Below, in pieces: positions 1 through 5,146 of a stretch of 5,146 nucleotides of DNA. The DNA lies in contig JBJKRS010000017.1 in assembly GCA_046704525.1 (NCBI GenBank), positions 1 through 5,146 of the forward strand, read 5' to 3'. Positions within the stretch are counted from its first letter, which is position 1, and each line of letters opens with the position of its first letter. Origin of the DNA: GCA-965745 sp046704525 (GTDB lineage: Archaea; Thermoplasmatota; Thermoplasmata; Thermoplasmatales; Thermoplasmataceae). Under the pieces are notes generated by a model. It saw nothing but the letters and a program-made list of their open reading frames with translations. It made no database searches and was not told where the DNA came from. The position numbers and the translations under genes are program-made.

Positions 1-497
1 CCTACGAGTTTCTCCTTTATCAGCGCCTCTATGGCGACGTTGAGGTTGGCTTCCATTTTAGAGTGCTCCCTGAGCAGTTCCGTATATCTGTACCAGCTGC
101 TCTCAAAGTCGTTTTCATCCTCTGTGAGGTGATTTCGTATAAGGTCTGACCAGAGTGCCATGGTTGAAATTTCCGGCACAACAACGGGGACAGGAACCCT
201 GGAAACAGAGTCGGTATAACCCTTGAGCTGTGATTTCATGTCTGAAGAAATTCGCCTCAGGACTGCGCTGTGCTCAGGTGTGGTCTCAAACTCCATCCTT
301 CTGCTCTTCTCCTTTTCGCGGGCTTTCGGATGCAGGTTCTTCCTTGGCTCAGGAAAGGCAGTCCTGCTCCTCACCATGTTCAATGCGGATACCAGCTTCT
401 TCCTGCCCGGGCCGATAAGCCTTACTGTTGCGTATGAAACAGAGAAAGAAACAACTGCGGATATTAATCCTGACTCCAGTAGAATCAACTGAACCAA
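1..497 (-). CDS. Membrane-anchored protein of unknown function, N-terminal part (gene runs off the left edge)
   Basis: An open frame on the minus strand has no stop between base 497 and the window edge, giving 165 residues of an unfinished protein. I do not recognise the family. Residues about 4-28 form one hydrophobic helix (LILLESGLISAVVSFSVSYA), followed by a basic stretch (GRKK, then a strongly charged Arg/Lys/Glu segment at about 52-69), which suggests a single N-terminal anchor with the rest in the cytoplasm. Residues about 75-165 look soluble and helical, with a short valine/proline run (VPVPVVVPE, 101-109). The frame has no ATG before codon 41. An in-frame stop lies further upstream, and the best start is the TTG at 497-495, four bases after AGGTGA. 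TTG at 500 or 488 is possible, and ATG at 377 would remove the membrane helix. It is divergent from the four-helix membrane protein at 601. Confidence 0.7.
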   Translation of the reverse strand, partial: MVQLILLESGLISAVVSFSVSYATVRLIGPGRKKLVSALNMVRSRTAFPEPRKNLHPKAREKEKSRRMEFETTPEHSAVLRRISSDMKSQLKGYTDSVSRVPVPVVVPEISTMALWSDLIRNHLTEDENDFESSWYRYTELLREHSKMEANLNVAIEALIKEKLV

Positions 498-501
498 CAA
501 T

Positions 502-507
502 TCACCT
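502..507 (-). promoter_or_regulatory. Shine-Dalgarno site for the minus-strand anchored protein
   Basis: AGGTGA on the minus strand matches the archaeal 16S rRNA 3' end complement and lies four bases before the TTG at 497. It is the main reason for choosing a TTG start in a frame that has no early ATG. Confidence 0.5.
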
Positions 508-532
508 GCTGAACTTCTTGAAGATGTACACC

Positions 533-539
533 AATAAAA
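533..539 (-). promoter_or_regulatory. Candidate TATA box (box A) for the minus-strand gene
   Basis: TTTTATT on the minus strand is the best A/T-rich element upstream of the TTG at 497. With the usual archaeal spacing of about 26 bases, transcription would start near base 510, leaving a short leader that just includes the AGGTGA site. This is inference from spacing and composition only. Confidence 0.35.
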
Positions 540-563
540 CAGTTGGGTCGTTCGTTATTCGCG

Positions 564-577
564 AAGATAGATTTATC
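564..577 (+). promoter_or_regulatory. Candidate BRE/TATA box for a leaderless transcript of the 601 gene
   Basis: A purine-rich GAAGATAG (BRE-like) leads into ATTTATC. The box is centred about 26-27 bases before the ATG at 601, so transcription would start at or very near the start codon. No Shine-Dalgarno sequence precedes that ATG, which fits a leaderless mRNA. Confidence 0.5.
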
Positions 578-600
578 TACACCCTGAATTTAACTACCAA

Positions 601-1101
601 ATGGCTGGAGTCAAGCTGGTTGGAAGAATAGAATCGCTCTACAAGGTCAGGACTATCTTGATCCTGTCTTTCATGATAACTGTCCTCCTTGCCACTAACT
701 ATCTCAGAACTAGCTATCTCCCAAACTTCATTCCAAACATGAGCGACAGGTTCCTCACTTTCTTTTCGAACAATAACCTCCCTTCGCTTTACGGGACCCT
801 TGTGGGACTTCTTCTTGCTGCCTACGCAGTCCTGGTGGCACTGATACCTAATTTTTCGTTTGACAGCCTCCAGCAGCCAATCTTTGGGCAGGTCAACAGG
901 CTGTTCCTCTTCACTATCTTTGTTGGCATCATAATGATGATAATCAACTTCGCAGGCAACTTAATTCCAGATACCGGCTCACCACTGTTCGAACAGATAG
1001 AGGTCTTCTTCTTCATATCCCTAATGACCGGCCTGATTTTTTGCGTTCTGAGCCTGTCCGACCTGTTCAAGCTTCTCAGGAAACGAGGGGCCAGGAGATA
1101 G
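601..1101 (+). CDS. Four-helix integral membrane protein of unknown function
   Basis: This 166-residue protein is not one I recognise. Four hydrophobic segments are visible: about 17-35, 62-83, 100-121 and 133-156. The basic N-terminus (K5, R9, K15, R17) and very basic C-terminus (K157, RKRGARR at 160-166) suggest that both ends face the cytoplasm. The loop between helices 1 and 2 (36-61) is polar and Asn/Pro-rich. A second loop (84-99) follows the IPNF motif at the end of helix 2. There are no catalytic-looking motifs and only one cysteine (C148). The ATG at 601 is chosen because a TATA-like box lies about 26 bases upstream, consistent with leaderless translation. The gene is divergent from the anchored protein on the left and is followed after 86 bases by the K+ channel gene. 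An accessory membrane role is possible but unsupported. Confidence 0.75.
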   Translation: MAGVKLVGRIESLYKVRTILILSFMITVLLATNYLRTSYLPNFIPNMSDRFLTFFSNNNLPSLYGTLVGLLLAAYAVLVALIPNFSFDSLQQPIFGQVNRLFLFTIFVGIIMMIINFAGNLIPDTGSPLFEQIEVFFFISLMTGLIFCVLSLSDLFKLLRKRGARR

Positions 1102-1136
1102 TAGCCCGTGTGGGTAAAGAACGGGAGGGCCGGCTA

Positions 1137-1150
1137 TGTTGCACTCAACA
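1137..1150. repeat. Perfect short inverted repeat upstream of the K+ channel promoter
   Basis: TGTTG-CACT-CAACA is a perfect dyad with 5-base arms and a 4-base centre. It sits in the 86-base gap between the four-helix protein and the channel gene, directly before the A/T-rich promoter element. The position would suit an operator for a dimeric regulator, but arms this short can occur by chance. Confidence 0.3.
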
Positions 1151-1152
1151 AC

Positions 1153-1163
1153 AATAATAAAAG
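1153..1163 (+). promoter_or_regulatory. Candidate TATA box for the K+ channel gene
   Basis: The run AATAATAAAAG is centred about 30 bases before the ATG at 1188. No good Shine-Dalgarno sequence lies between it and the ATG, so a leaderless or nearly leaderless transcript is likely. A second A/T element (CTATATG, 1164-1170) lies too close to the ATG for the usual 26-base spacing. Confidence 0.35.
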
Positions 1164-1187
1164 CTATATGCACATTTTAGGCTGCTC

Positions 1188-2204
1188 ATGATTCCGATTC
1201 TGATATTTCTCAGAAGGCTCGGGAAGACCATCAAGAAAGGAGTGGTTGGCTCATCGCTGAGTACCATTCTCGTGGTGATCTACGGGACACTTTCAGAGTA
1301 CTATTTCGAGAATCCCATTAAGAATTCGGGAATCCATAGCCTTTTTTCCAGCCTCTGGTGGACAATGCAGACTCTCACTACCGTTGGATATGGCGATACG
1401 CCAGTCTATGGTTTTTTCGGCAAACTTAACGCCATGGCCATCATGGTGATCGGAATAGGGAGCATCGGGTACCTGCTAGCATCGGTATCAGCGAACATAG
1501 TAAATTCGAGATTTTCACAGAGAATAGGAAGGGTGAGGCTAAGATTGAAGAAGCATGTGGTAATTTGCAACTTTGATTCTGCGGGAAAGGACATAGTACA
1601 GGACCTTAACAACAGGTCCTATCCTGTTGTGGTAGTGTCAAAGAAAGAGGTCAGCGAAGACGGGCTTGAGTTTGATTATGTCAAGGGAAGTTGTCTGGAT
1701 GAAGAGAGTCTCATAAATGCGGGGATATCAAACTGTGAGACCGCCGTTATTCTTGGAGGAAGGGGAAACATGGACGAAGAGATGGCCGAGGTTGACGCCA
1801 GGACAATACTAATGGGAATGTCCATCAAGAGGAAGAATCCAGAGGTTTATGTGATAGCCGAAATTCTCGACTCGGCCAATGAAACGCATGCAACCTCATC
1901 CGGAATAGACGAAGTTATCGTCAAGGGAAGGCTCTCATCCAGGCTGATTTCTGGAACGATCTTCTCCCCCGGGGTTACAAAAGTCATAAAGAACCTGATT
2001 GCCGGAACAGGCGGGTACAATGTTTCAGAGGTTTCACTCAGAAAATACTCTGGCAAGACTTTTGCCTCAGTTTACAACGATTTCCAGAAAGGGGGCAACT
2101 TCGTTCTGGGCTTCAGGAAGGGTGGATCTGTGGTCTCCGATATGCCAAGGGACGAAAGCGTAGACGGCCACAGCCTGATACTGCTTTCCAAGAAACCTGC
2201 CTAA
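1188..2204 (+). CDS. MthK-like two-helix potassium channel with RCK (TrkA-N/TrkA-C) domain
   Basis: This is a membrane K+ channel subunit whose pore is gated by a cytoplasmic regulatory domain. The 338 residues are close to the length of MthK (336). Order: a short basic N-terminus, outer helix about 20-40, pore helix about 51-63, selectivity filter TVGYGD at 65-70, inner helix about 80-104 with glycines G89 and G91 at the expected gating hinge. The RCK N-lobe (TrkA-N, Rossmann-like) runs about 122-245, beginning HVVIC at 123-127, followed by a degenerate nucleotide-type loop (N128 to G133) like that of MthK. TrkA-C is at about 265-338. By alignment to MthK from memory, the Ca2+ ligand E210 corresponds to E225, but D184 and E212 correspond to G190 and L227, so the ligand may differ. 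Four subunits plus RCK partners are expected to form the channel. It ends 4 bases from the convergent aminotransferase gene. Family assignment is firm; ligand and physiology are not. Confidence 0.95.
   Translation: MIPILIFLRRLGKTIKKGVVGSSLSTILVVIYGTLSEYYFENPIKNSGIHSLFSSLWWTMQTLTTVGYGDTPVYGFFGKLNAMAIMVIGIGSIGYLLASVSANIVNSRFSQRIGRVRLRLKKHVVICNFDSAGKDIVQDLNNRSYPVVVVSKKEVSEDGLEFDYVKGSCLDEESLINAGISNCETAVILGGRGNMDEEMAEVDARTILMGMSIKRKNPEVYVIAEILDSANETHATSSGIDEVIVKGRLSSRLISGTIFSPGVTKVIKNLIAGTGGYNVSEVSLRKYSGKTFASVYNDFQKGGNFVLGFRKGGSVVSDMPRDESVDGHSLILLSKKPA
1532..1547 (+). promoter_or_regulatory. Possible internal ribosome binding site and TTG start for a free RCK subunit
   Basis: Inside the channel gene, GGTGA (1532-1536) is followed after 8 bases by an in-frame TTG (1545-1547, codon 120), three codons before the RCK strand HVVIC. 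Starting here would give a soluble 219-residue RCK protein. The known MthK gene makes such a free RCK subunit from an internal Met107, so the position is suggestive. Use of this site is inference. Confidence 0.3.
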
Positions 2205-2208
2205 CCCA

Positions 2209-3348
2209 TTACTTGAGGAACTGGTTAAGCCTGGAAAGTCCCTCGGTGAGTTCAGTTTCCGAGGCTGCAAAGGAAAGCCTGAAGTGTTTCTCCCCCTGGT
2301 CCCCAAATGCAACCCCAGGCGTTGTTATCACCTGTTTTTCATCGAGAAGTCTCTCGCAGAATTTATTGGAGCTCTCGTCAAGATCGAACTGCGGAAAGAA
2401 GTAAAAAGTCCCTTCTGGAGCCCTTACACTGAGCTTGCCGGATTCCGAGAGCAACTTGCTAACCAGTTCCCTCCTCTTTGCAAACTCGTCTCTCATTTTT
2501 CTGGGGCTCTCCCTGTCCCTGAGAGCTTCGAGAGCTGCATACTGGGATATAGAGGGGGCACAGGTGACAGTTTGCTGTTGAACCTTGTCAGCCGCTTTTA
2601 TGATATCAGATGGTGCAGAAAGGTAGCCAATTCTCCAGCCAGTCATTGCATGGCTCTTCGAAAATCCGCCAATAGTGAGGACGCGATCGAACGCTTCCTT
2701 CATGGAGGCTGCGGGCACCATTTTTCCCTTGTAGATGAGCTCGGCATATATCTCATCTGAAATCAGATACATGTCATGCTCAAGGACAAAGTCTGTGAGA
2801 CGTTTGATTGACTTCTCCGAATAGACTTTTCCAGTTGGATTCGTGGGATTGCTAATGATCACCGCCCTTGTCTTAGGCCCCGCCAACTTTTCCATTTCGT
2901 CAAAATCGAAGTCGAATTCCTGATCTGTCCTGACCGGAACCGGCTTTCCTCCGCACAGGCGCACTATGTCCGGATAGGAAGAATAGTAAGGTTCCGGAAG
3001 GAGGACCTCTTCGCCCAGCTCCATCACGGCAAGAAGACCCATGTTTATGGCGAACTTTGCCGAGGTGATCAGAATGTTTTCCGGTGAAACGTTCACCTTG
3101 TAACGTTCCCTGGCATCTCCTGCTATTCCTTCCCTGAGCTCGAATATGCCCTTCGAGGGCGTGTAATGAGTCTTTCCTTTTCTGGCCCACTGAAAGGCGC
3201 TCTCTATGACATTCTCAGGCGTTGTGAAGTCAGGCTCGCCCACCCCAAAATTATAGACCTTCTTGCCAGACCTGGTCAGGTCAGCAGCCTTGTTTGACAG
3301 ACTTATTGTTGGTGATTCGTTGATAACGTCGAGCCTGGAGGATACCAT
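2209..3348 (-). CDS. Class I/II PLP-dependent aminotransferase (aspartate aminotransferase-like)
   Basis: A cytoplasmic fold-type I enzyme that moves an amino group between an amino acid and a 2-oxo acid using pyridoxal phosphate. The 379 residues show the family in order: FGVGEPDF (34-41), HYTPSKG (61-67), LPEPYYSSYP (117-126), NPTNPTG (167-173, N170 at the PLP ring), SDEIY (197-201, D198 and Y201 binding PLP), FSKSHAMTGWR (229-239, K231 the Schiff-base lysine), PEGTFYFFP (311-319) and FRLSF (356-360, R357 the carboxylate-binding arginine). The frame is open to an ATG at 3474, but those 42 extra residues resemble nothing in the family. The ATG at 3348 has a TATA box about 25 bases upstream, so I chose it as a leaderless start. 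Substrate is uncertain: aspartate/glutamate, alanine or aromatic amino acids are all possible in this subgroup. It is convergent with the K+ channel and divergent from the MscS gene. Confidence 0.95.
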   Translation of the reverse strand: MVSSRLDVINESPTISLSNKAADLTRSGKKVYNFGVGEPDFTTPENVIESAFQWARKGKTHYTPSKGIFELREGIAGDARERYKVNVSPENILITSAKFAINMGLLAVMELGEEVLLPEPYYSSYPDIVRLCGGKPVPVRTDQEFDFDFDEMEKLAGPKTRAVIISNPTNPTGKVYSEKSIKRLTDFVLEHDMYLISDEIYAELIYKGKMVPAASMKEAFDRVLTIGGFSKSHAMTGWRIGYLSAPSDIIKAADKVQQQTVTCAPSISQYAALEALRDRESPRKMRDEFAKRRELVSKLLSESGKLSVRAPEGTFYFFPQFDLDESSNKFCERLLDEKQVITTPGVAFGDQGEKHFRLSFAASETELTEGLSRLNQFLK

Positions 3349-3369
3349 CGGGTGAAATTGCTTCAAGCC

Positions 3370-3383
3370 TATAAATTTCCTTG
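3370..3383 (-). promoter_or_regulatory. BRE/TATA box for a leaderless aminotransferase transcript
   Basis: On the minus strand, GGAAA runs into TTTATA (plus-strand 3370-3375), a near-ideal archaeal BRE plus box A. The box centre is about 25 bases from the A of the ATG at 3348. No Shine-Dalgarno sequence precedes that ATG, which agrees with a leaderless mRNA and fixes the start of the enzyme. Confidence 0.6.
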
Positions 3384-3464
3384 CCTGAACTGTAAGCTGC
3401 CGTCTCAGCGGCGACAGGATAACCGACAAATGATTTAAGTGATGTATGTATTGGAAAAAGACGC

Positions 3465-3472
3465 CATATAAC
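3465..3472 (+). promoter_or_regulatory. Candidate TATA box for the MscS channel gene
   Basis: CATATAAC lies about 44 bases before the ATG at 3513. A start of transcription about 26 bases downstream, near 3495, would leave a leader of about 18 bases that holds the GGGAG Shine-Dalgarno-like site. The inference is from spacing and composition. Confidence 0.4.
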
Positions 3473-3498
3473 ATGGATTCCGCAATGTAAGCAGAATC

Positions 3499-3503
3499 GG
3501 GAG
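3499..3503 (+). promoter_or_regulatory. Shine-Dalgarno-like site for the MscS channel gene
   Basis: GGGAG ends nine bases before the ATG at 3513. It is a modest match to the archaeal anti-Shine-Dalgarno sequence and supports that ATG as the start. Confidence 0.35.
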
Positions 3504-3512
3504 ATTTGCAGA

Positions 3513-4811
3513 ATGGATCTTACCTTTGTATTGGACCTGATACGGAAATACCTCGTCATACTTATCGTGCCTCTGCTCATATCAGGCGCCATAGCCGTTG
3601 GCATCTATGTTGCAGCGAGGCTGATACTGAGTAAATCTGGCCGGGCCAAAGAGTTCAGGAAAGTCATAATGACAATTGTGCGTGGTCCAGTTCCGGTTGC
3701 GATACTCGGCGTGTCTGTTATTCTGATAGATATTGCGCACCCCAAGCTTTTCCCGCCTCCGCTCACACCCAAGTATGTGACATTTATTGTTGAGCTTTTC
3801 ATACTTCTTTCCTCGATAAATGCAGCCAGGAGGATCAGCACAATTGTTGTAAATGAGATGATGAAGCTCGGGAACACCGGGAGGCGTTTTCTTCTTCTTG
3901 GCATTTATTCCATAGGCCTCGTCACACTCTTCTACATCGTCTTCACGTCTCCTATCAGTCCACCTCTCCAGGCTAGCGCCTTCCAACTTGTAGGTTTCAT
4001 TTCCGGGGTTGTTGTGACATATATTGTTGTGTACATTGTCAACCTCATCATTGTCAGGTACCAGAAGACAATAAGGAACAACAAGCCGCAGCTGCACACA
4101 ACCATCACTTTTGGCAGGAGGGTTATCATAGGGGTCATAGCGGTCCTGGGCGTTGCGGCTGCTGGATTTTCAGTTTTCCCGGGCGCGTCTGGAGCCATTG
4201 CATCAGTATTCGTCGCCGCAGGCTTCACTTCAATAGTGATTGGGCTTGCTGCACAGTCCAGTATTTCCAATCTCATTGCAGGTGGGGTCATATCTTTCGC
4301 TCAGCCTTTCCAGATCAACGATACGATCATATTCGACGGCCAGTACTGCTATGTTGAGGACATAAAGCTCGTTTTCTCGGTGCTGAGGACGTGGGATGGG
4401 AGGAGGCTAATGGTTCCAAACAACCAGTTCCTGAGTACGACAATCGTGAACTACAACGCGGTCGACAAGACCAAGTTGGCTGTGATATACATTGAAATTA
4501 CACTGGAGAGTGATATTGACAAGGCCATGCAGATAATGAAGGATGTCATCGGTAGCCATCCCCTATTCTATCCGGCAGAAGGCTTTCCGAGCGCCCTCGT
4601 GATGCAATTTGACGAATACGGAGTTCAACTGAGGGCACTCGGCAGGGCAAGGGACCAGAATGACAACTGGACTCTTGAGAAGGAGTGCCTGCTCGAGATA
4701 AAGAAAGCGTTTGACAAGAACGGCATAAGAATTGCAGTGCCCAGGAGAGAGGTAGTATACTACGACAGGGACAAGCCTTCGGGGAAGTCCGGCGAAGATG
4801 TGGCAAAGTGA
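3513..4811 (+). CDS. mscS: MscS-family small-conductance mechanosensitive channel with extra membrane helices
   Basis: This membrane channel is expected to open under membrane tension and release solutes on osmotic downshock. At 432 residues it is longer than E. coli MscS (286). About seven hydrophobic segments are visible: 13-38, 51-73, 89-113, 126-145, 157-181, 203-222 and the pore-lining helix 227-261. The last carries the family signature, with the Gly/Ala-rich face (GAIASVFVAAGF, 227-238), GLAAQSSISNLIAGG (244-258) and FAQPFQINDTI (262-272). The beta domain follows (VEDIKLV, 281-287; RTWDGRRLMVPN, 292-303; VNY, 312-314), then the C-terminal alpha/beta domain to about 417 and a charged tail. 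The kink glycine after the pore glutamine (Gly113 in E. coli) is serine here (S249), while the later glycine (Gly121) is kept as G257. It is preceded by its own promoter elements and followed after 73 bases by RaSEA. MscS-like ion selectivity and threshold cannot be read from sequence. Confidence 0.95.
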   Translation: MDLTFVLDLIRKYLVILIVPLLISGAIAVGIYVAARLILSKSGRAKEFRKVIMTIVRGPVPVAILGVSVILIDIAHPKLFPPPLTPKYVTFIVELFILLSSINAARRISTIVVNEMMKLGNTGRRFLLLGIYSIGLVTLFYIVFTSPISPPLQASAFQLVGFISGVVVTYIVVYIVNLIIVRYQKTIRNNKPQLHTTITFGRRVIIGVIAVLGVAAAGFSVFPGASGAIASVFVAAGFTSIVIGLAAQSSISNLIAGGVISFAQPFQINDTIIFDGQYCYVEDIKLVFSVLRTWDGRRLMVPNNQFLSTTIVNYNAVDKTKLAVIYIEITLESDIDKAMQIMKDVIGSHPLFYPAEGFPSALVMQFDEYGVQLRALGRARDQNDNWTLEKECLLEIKKAFDKNGIRIAVPRREVVYYDRDKPSGKSGEDVAK

Positions 4812-4884
4812 TATCTGATGCTGGAATCTTAGGCAGGCTCTCCTCAGCAAGGTAATTAGGAAGGAAGCAATTGGCTGCAGGCAG

Positions 4885-5146
4885 ATGATTAATCGCGAGT
4901 ATGCACAGTCCATAAAGCAACTGATGCCCGGCAGGGACAGCAACAGAGACCTGGACAGACCTGTGTCTCTATGGAAGGAACTTGACAGGATAAGGGGCTT
5001 CCCCGAGCAGACAACAGTCGTGATATTCAGGACCAGGGGTTGCTCCTGGTTCAACTTTACATCATGCTCAATGTGCGGTTACTTCAACGACGTATCCAGC
5101 AAGGTTACGCCTGAGGACCTGTACAAGCAGATCGACCATACTGCCC
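4885..5146 (+). CDS. raSEA: Archaeosine biosynthesis radical SAM protein RaSEA, N-terminal part (runs off the right edge)
   Basis: The first 87 residues of a radical SAM enzyme related to Elp3. In archaea RaSEA works with ArcS: ArcS attaches lysine to preQ0 at position 15 of tRNA and RaSEA cleaves the adduct radically to give archaeosine (G+). The visible part includes the family N-terminus: a polar lead (1-30), WKELDRIRG (30-38), the strand TTVVIFRTRGC (43-53), and the cysteine cluster C53, C61 and C64 (C-x7-C-x2-C) followed by GYFNDVS (65-71), which should hold the 4Fe-4S cluster. The ATG at 4885 is the first ATG in the frame; an in-frame TGA lies at 4816-4818. There is no clear Shine-Dalgarno sequence. 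A weak A/T element (TAATTA, 4853-4858) lies about 29 bases upstream, so a leaderless start is possible. The gene follows mscS by 73 bases on the same strand. Identification is from the cysteine cluster context and is good but based on a fragment. Confidence 0.85.
   Translation, partial: MINREYAQSIKQLMPGRDSNRDLDRPVSLWKELDRIRGFPEQTTVVIFRTRGCSWFNFTSCSMCGYFNDVSSKVTPEDLYKQIDHTA

Noticed and set aside
223..631. Plus-strand open frames of 89, 62 and 67 codons at the left edge
   Set aside because: They lie opposite the longer minus-strand frame, which has a membrane helix, a charged helical body and a Shine-Dalgarno site, and they have low-quality serine/cysteine-rich translations.
1105..1125. CCCGT/ACGGG inverted repeat just after the stop of the four-helix protein, considered as a terminator
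   Set aside because: Stem of five pairs with an 11-base loop and no T-run after it; archaeal termination relies mainly on T-runs.
2284..2760. 158-codon plus-strand frame inside the aminotransferase
   Set aside because: It is antisense to a gene with all catalytic motifs, and its translation has no recognisable domain.
3281..3604. 107-codon minus-strand frame across the divergent intergenic region
   Set aside because: It overlaps both the aminotransferase N-terminus and the mscS N-terminus in other frames, covers their promoters, and shows no domain.
3582..4291. Minus-strand frames of 171, 99 and 119 codons opposite mscS
   Set aside because: They are shadows of the conserved MscS gene; their apparent hydrophobicity follows from the opposite strand.
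4812..4884. Gap between mscS and RaSEA, checked for a terminator, small RNA or small gene
   Set aside because: Only short imperfect complementarity and a weak A/T element are present; nothing can be supported.
4546..5054. Minus-strand frames of 124 and 163 codons across the mscS/RaSEA junction
   Set aside because: They run opposite two recognisable genes and their translations resemble no family.
1..5146. A new defence, mobile or biosynthetic system
   Set aside because: Four of six genes belong to known housekeeping or transport families and the other two are single unknown membrane proteins; no nuclease, helicase, integrase, repeat array or toxin-antitoxin pattern was seen.

Overview
The window looks like chromosomal DNA of an archaeon, most likely of the Thermoplasmata (Thermoplasmatales-like); this placement is an inference. 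It rests on A/T-rich TATA-box-like elements about 25-27 bases before several ATG codons (the spacing of leaderless archaeal transcripts), GGTGA-type Shine-Dalgarno sites elsewhere, heavy use of AGG/AGA arginine codons, and an archaea-specific tRNA-modification gene (RaSEA) at the right edge. No mobile element, tRNA, rRNA or CRISPR array was seen.

Layout: (1) 1-497, minus strand, the N-terminal 165 residues of an unrecognised protein with one N-terminal membrane anchor, running off the left edge. (2) 498-600, a divergent promoter region. (3) 601-1101, plus strand, an unrecognised 166-residue four-helix membrane protein. (4) 1188-2204, plus strand, a two-helix potassium channel with a fused RCK (TrkA-N/TrkA-C) domain, MthK-like in layout and length. 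(5) 2209-3348, minus strand, a class I PLP-dependent aminotransferase, convergent with the channel and separated from it by 4 bases. (6) 3349-3512, a second divergent promoter region. (7) 3513-4811, plus strand, an MscS-family mechanosensitive channel with extra N-terminal membrane helices. (8) 4885 to the right edge, plus strand, the start of the archaeosine-biosynthesis radical SAM protein RaSEA.

Two of the genes (K+ channel and MscS channel) serve ion and osmotic homeostasis, but the aminotransferase between them is on the opposite strand, so they are neighbours rather than one operon. Most genes appear to have their own promoters. The most interesting points are a possible internal translation start that would make a free RCK subunit from the K+ channel gene, as known for MthK; loss of two of the three MthK calcium-ligand positions in that RCK domain; a perfect 14-base palindrome just upstream of the channel promoter; and two membrane proteins of unknown family flanking a divergent promoter. 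No clearly new multi-gene system is visible.
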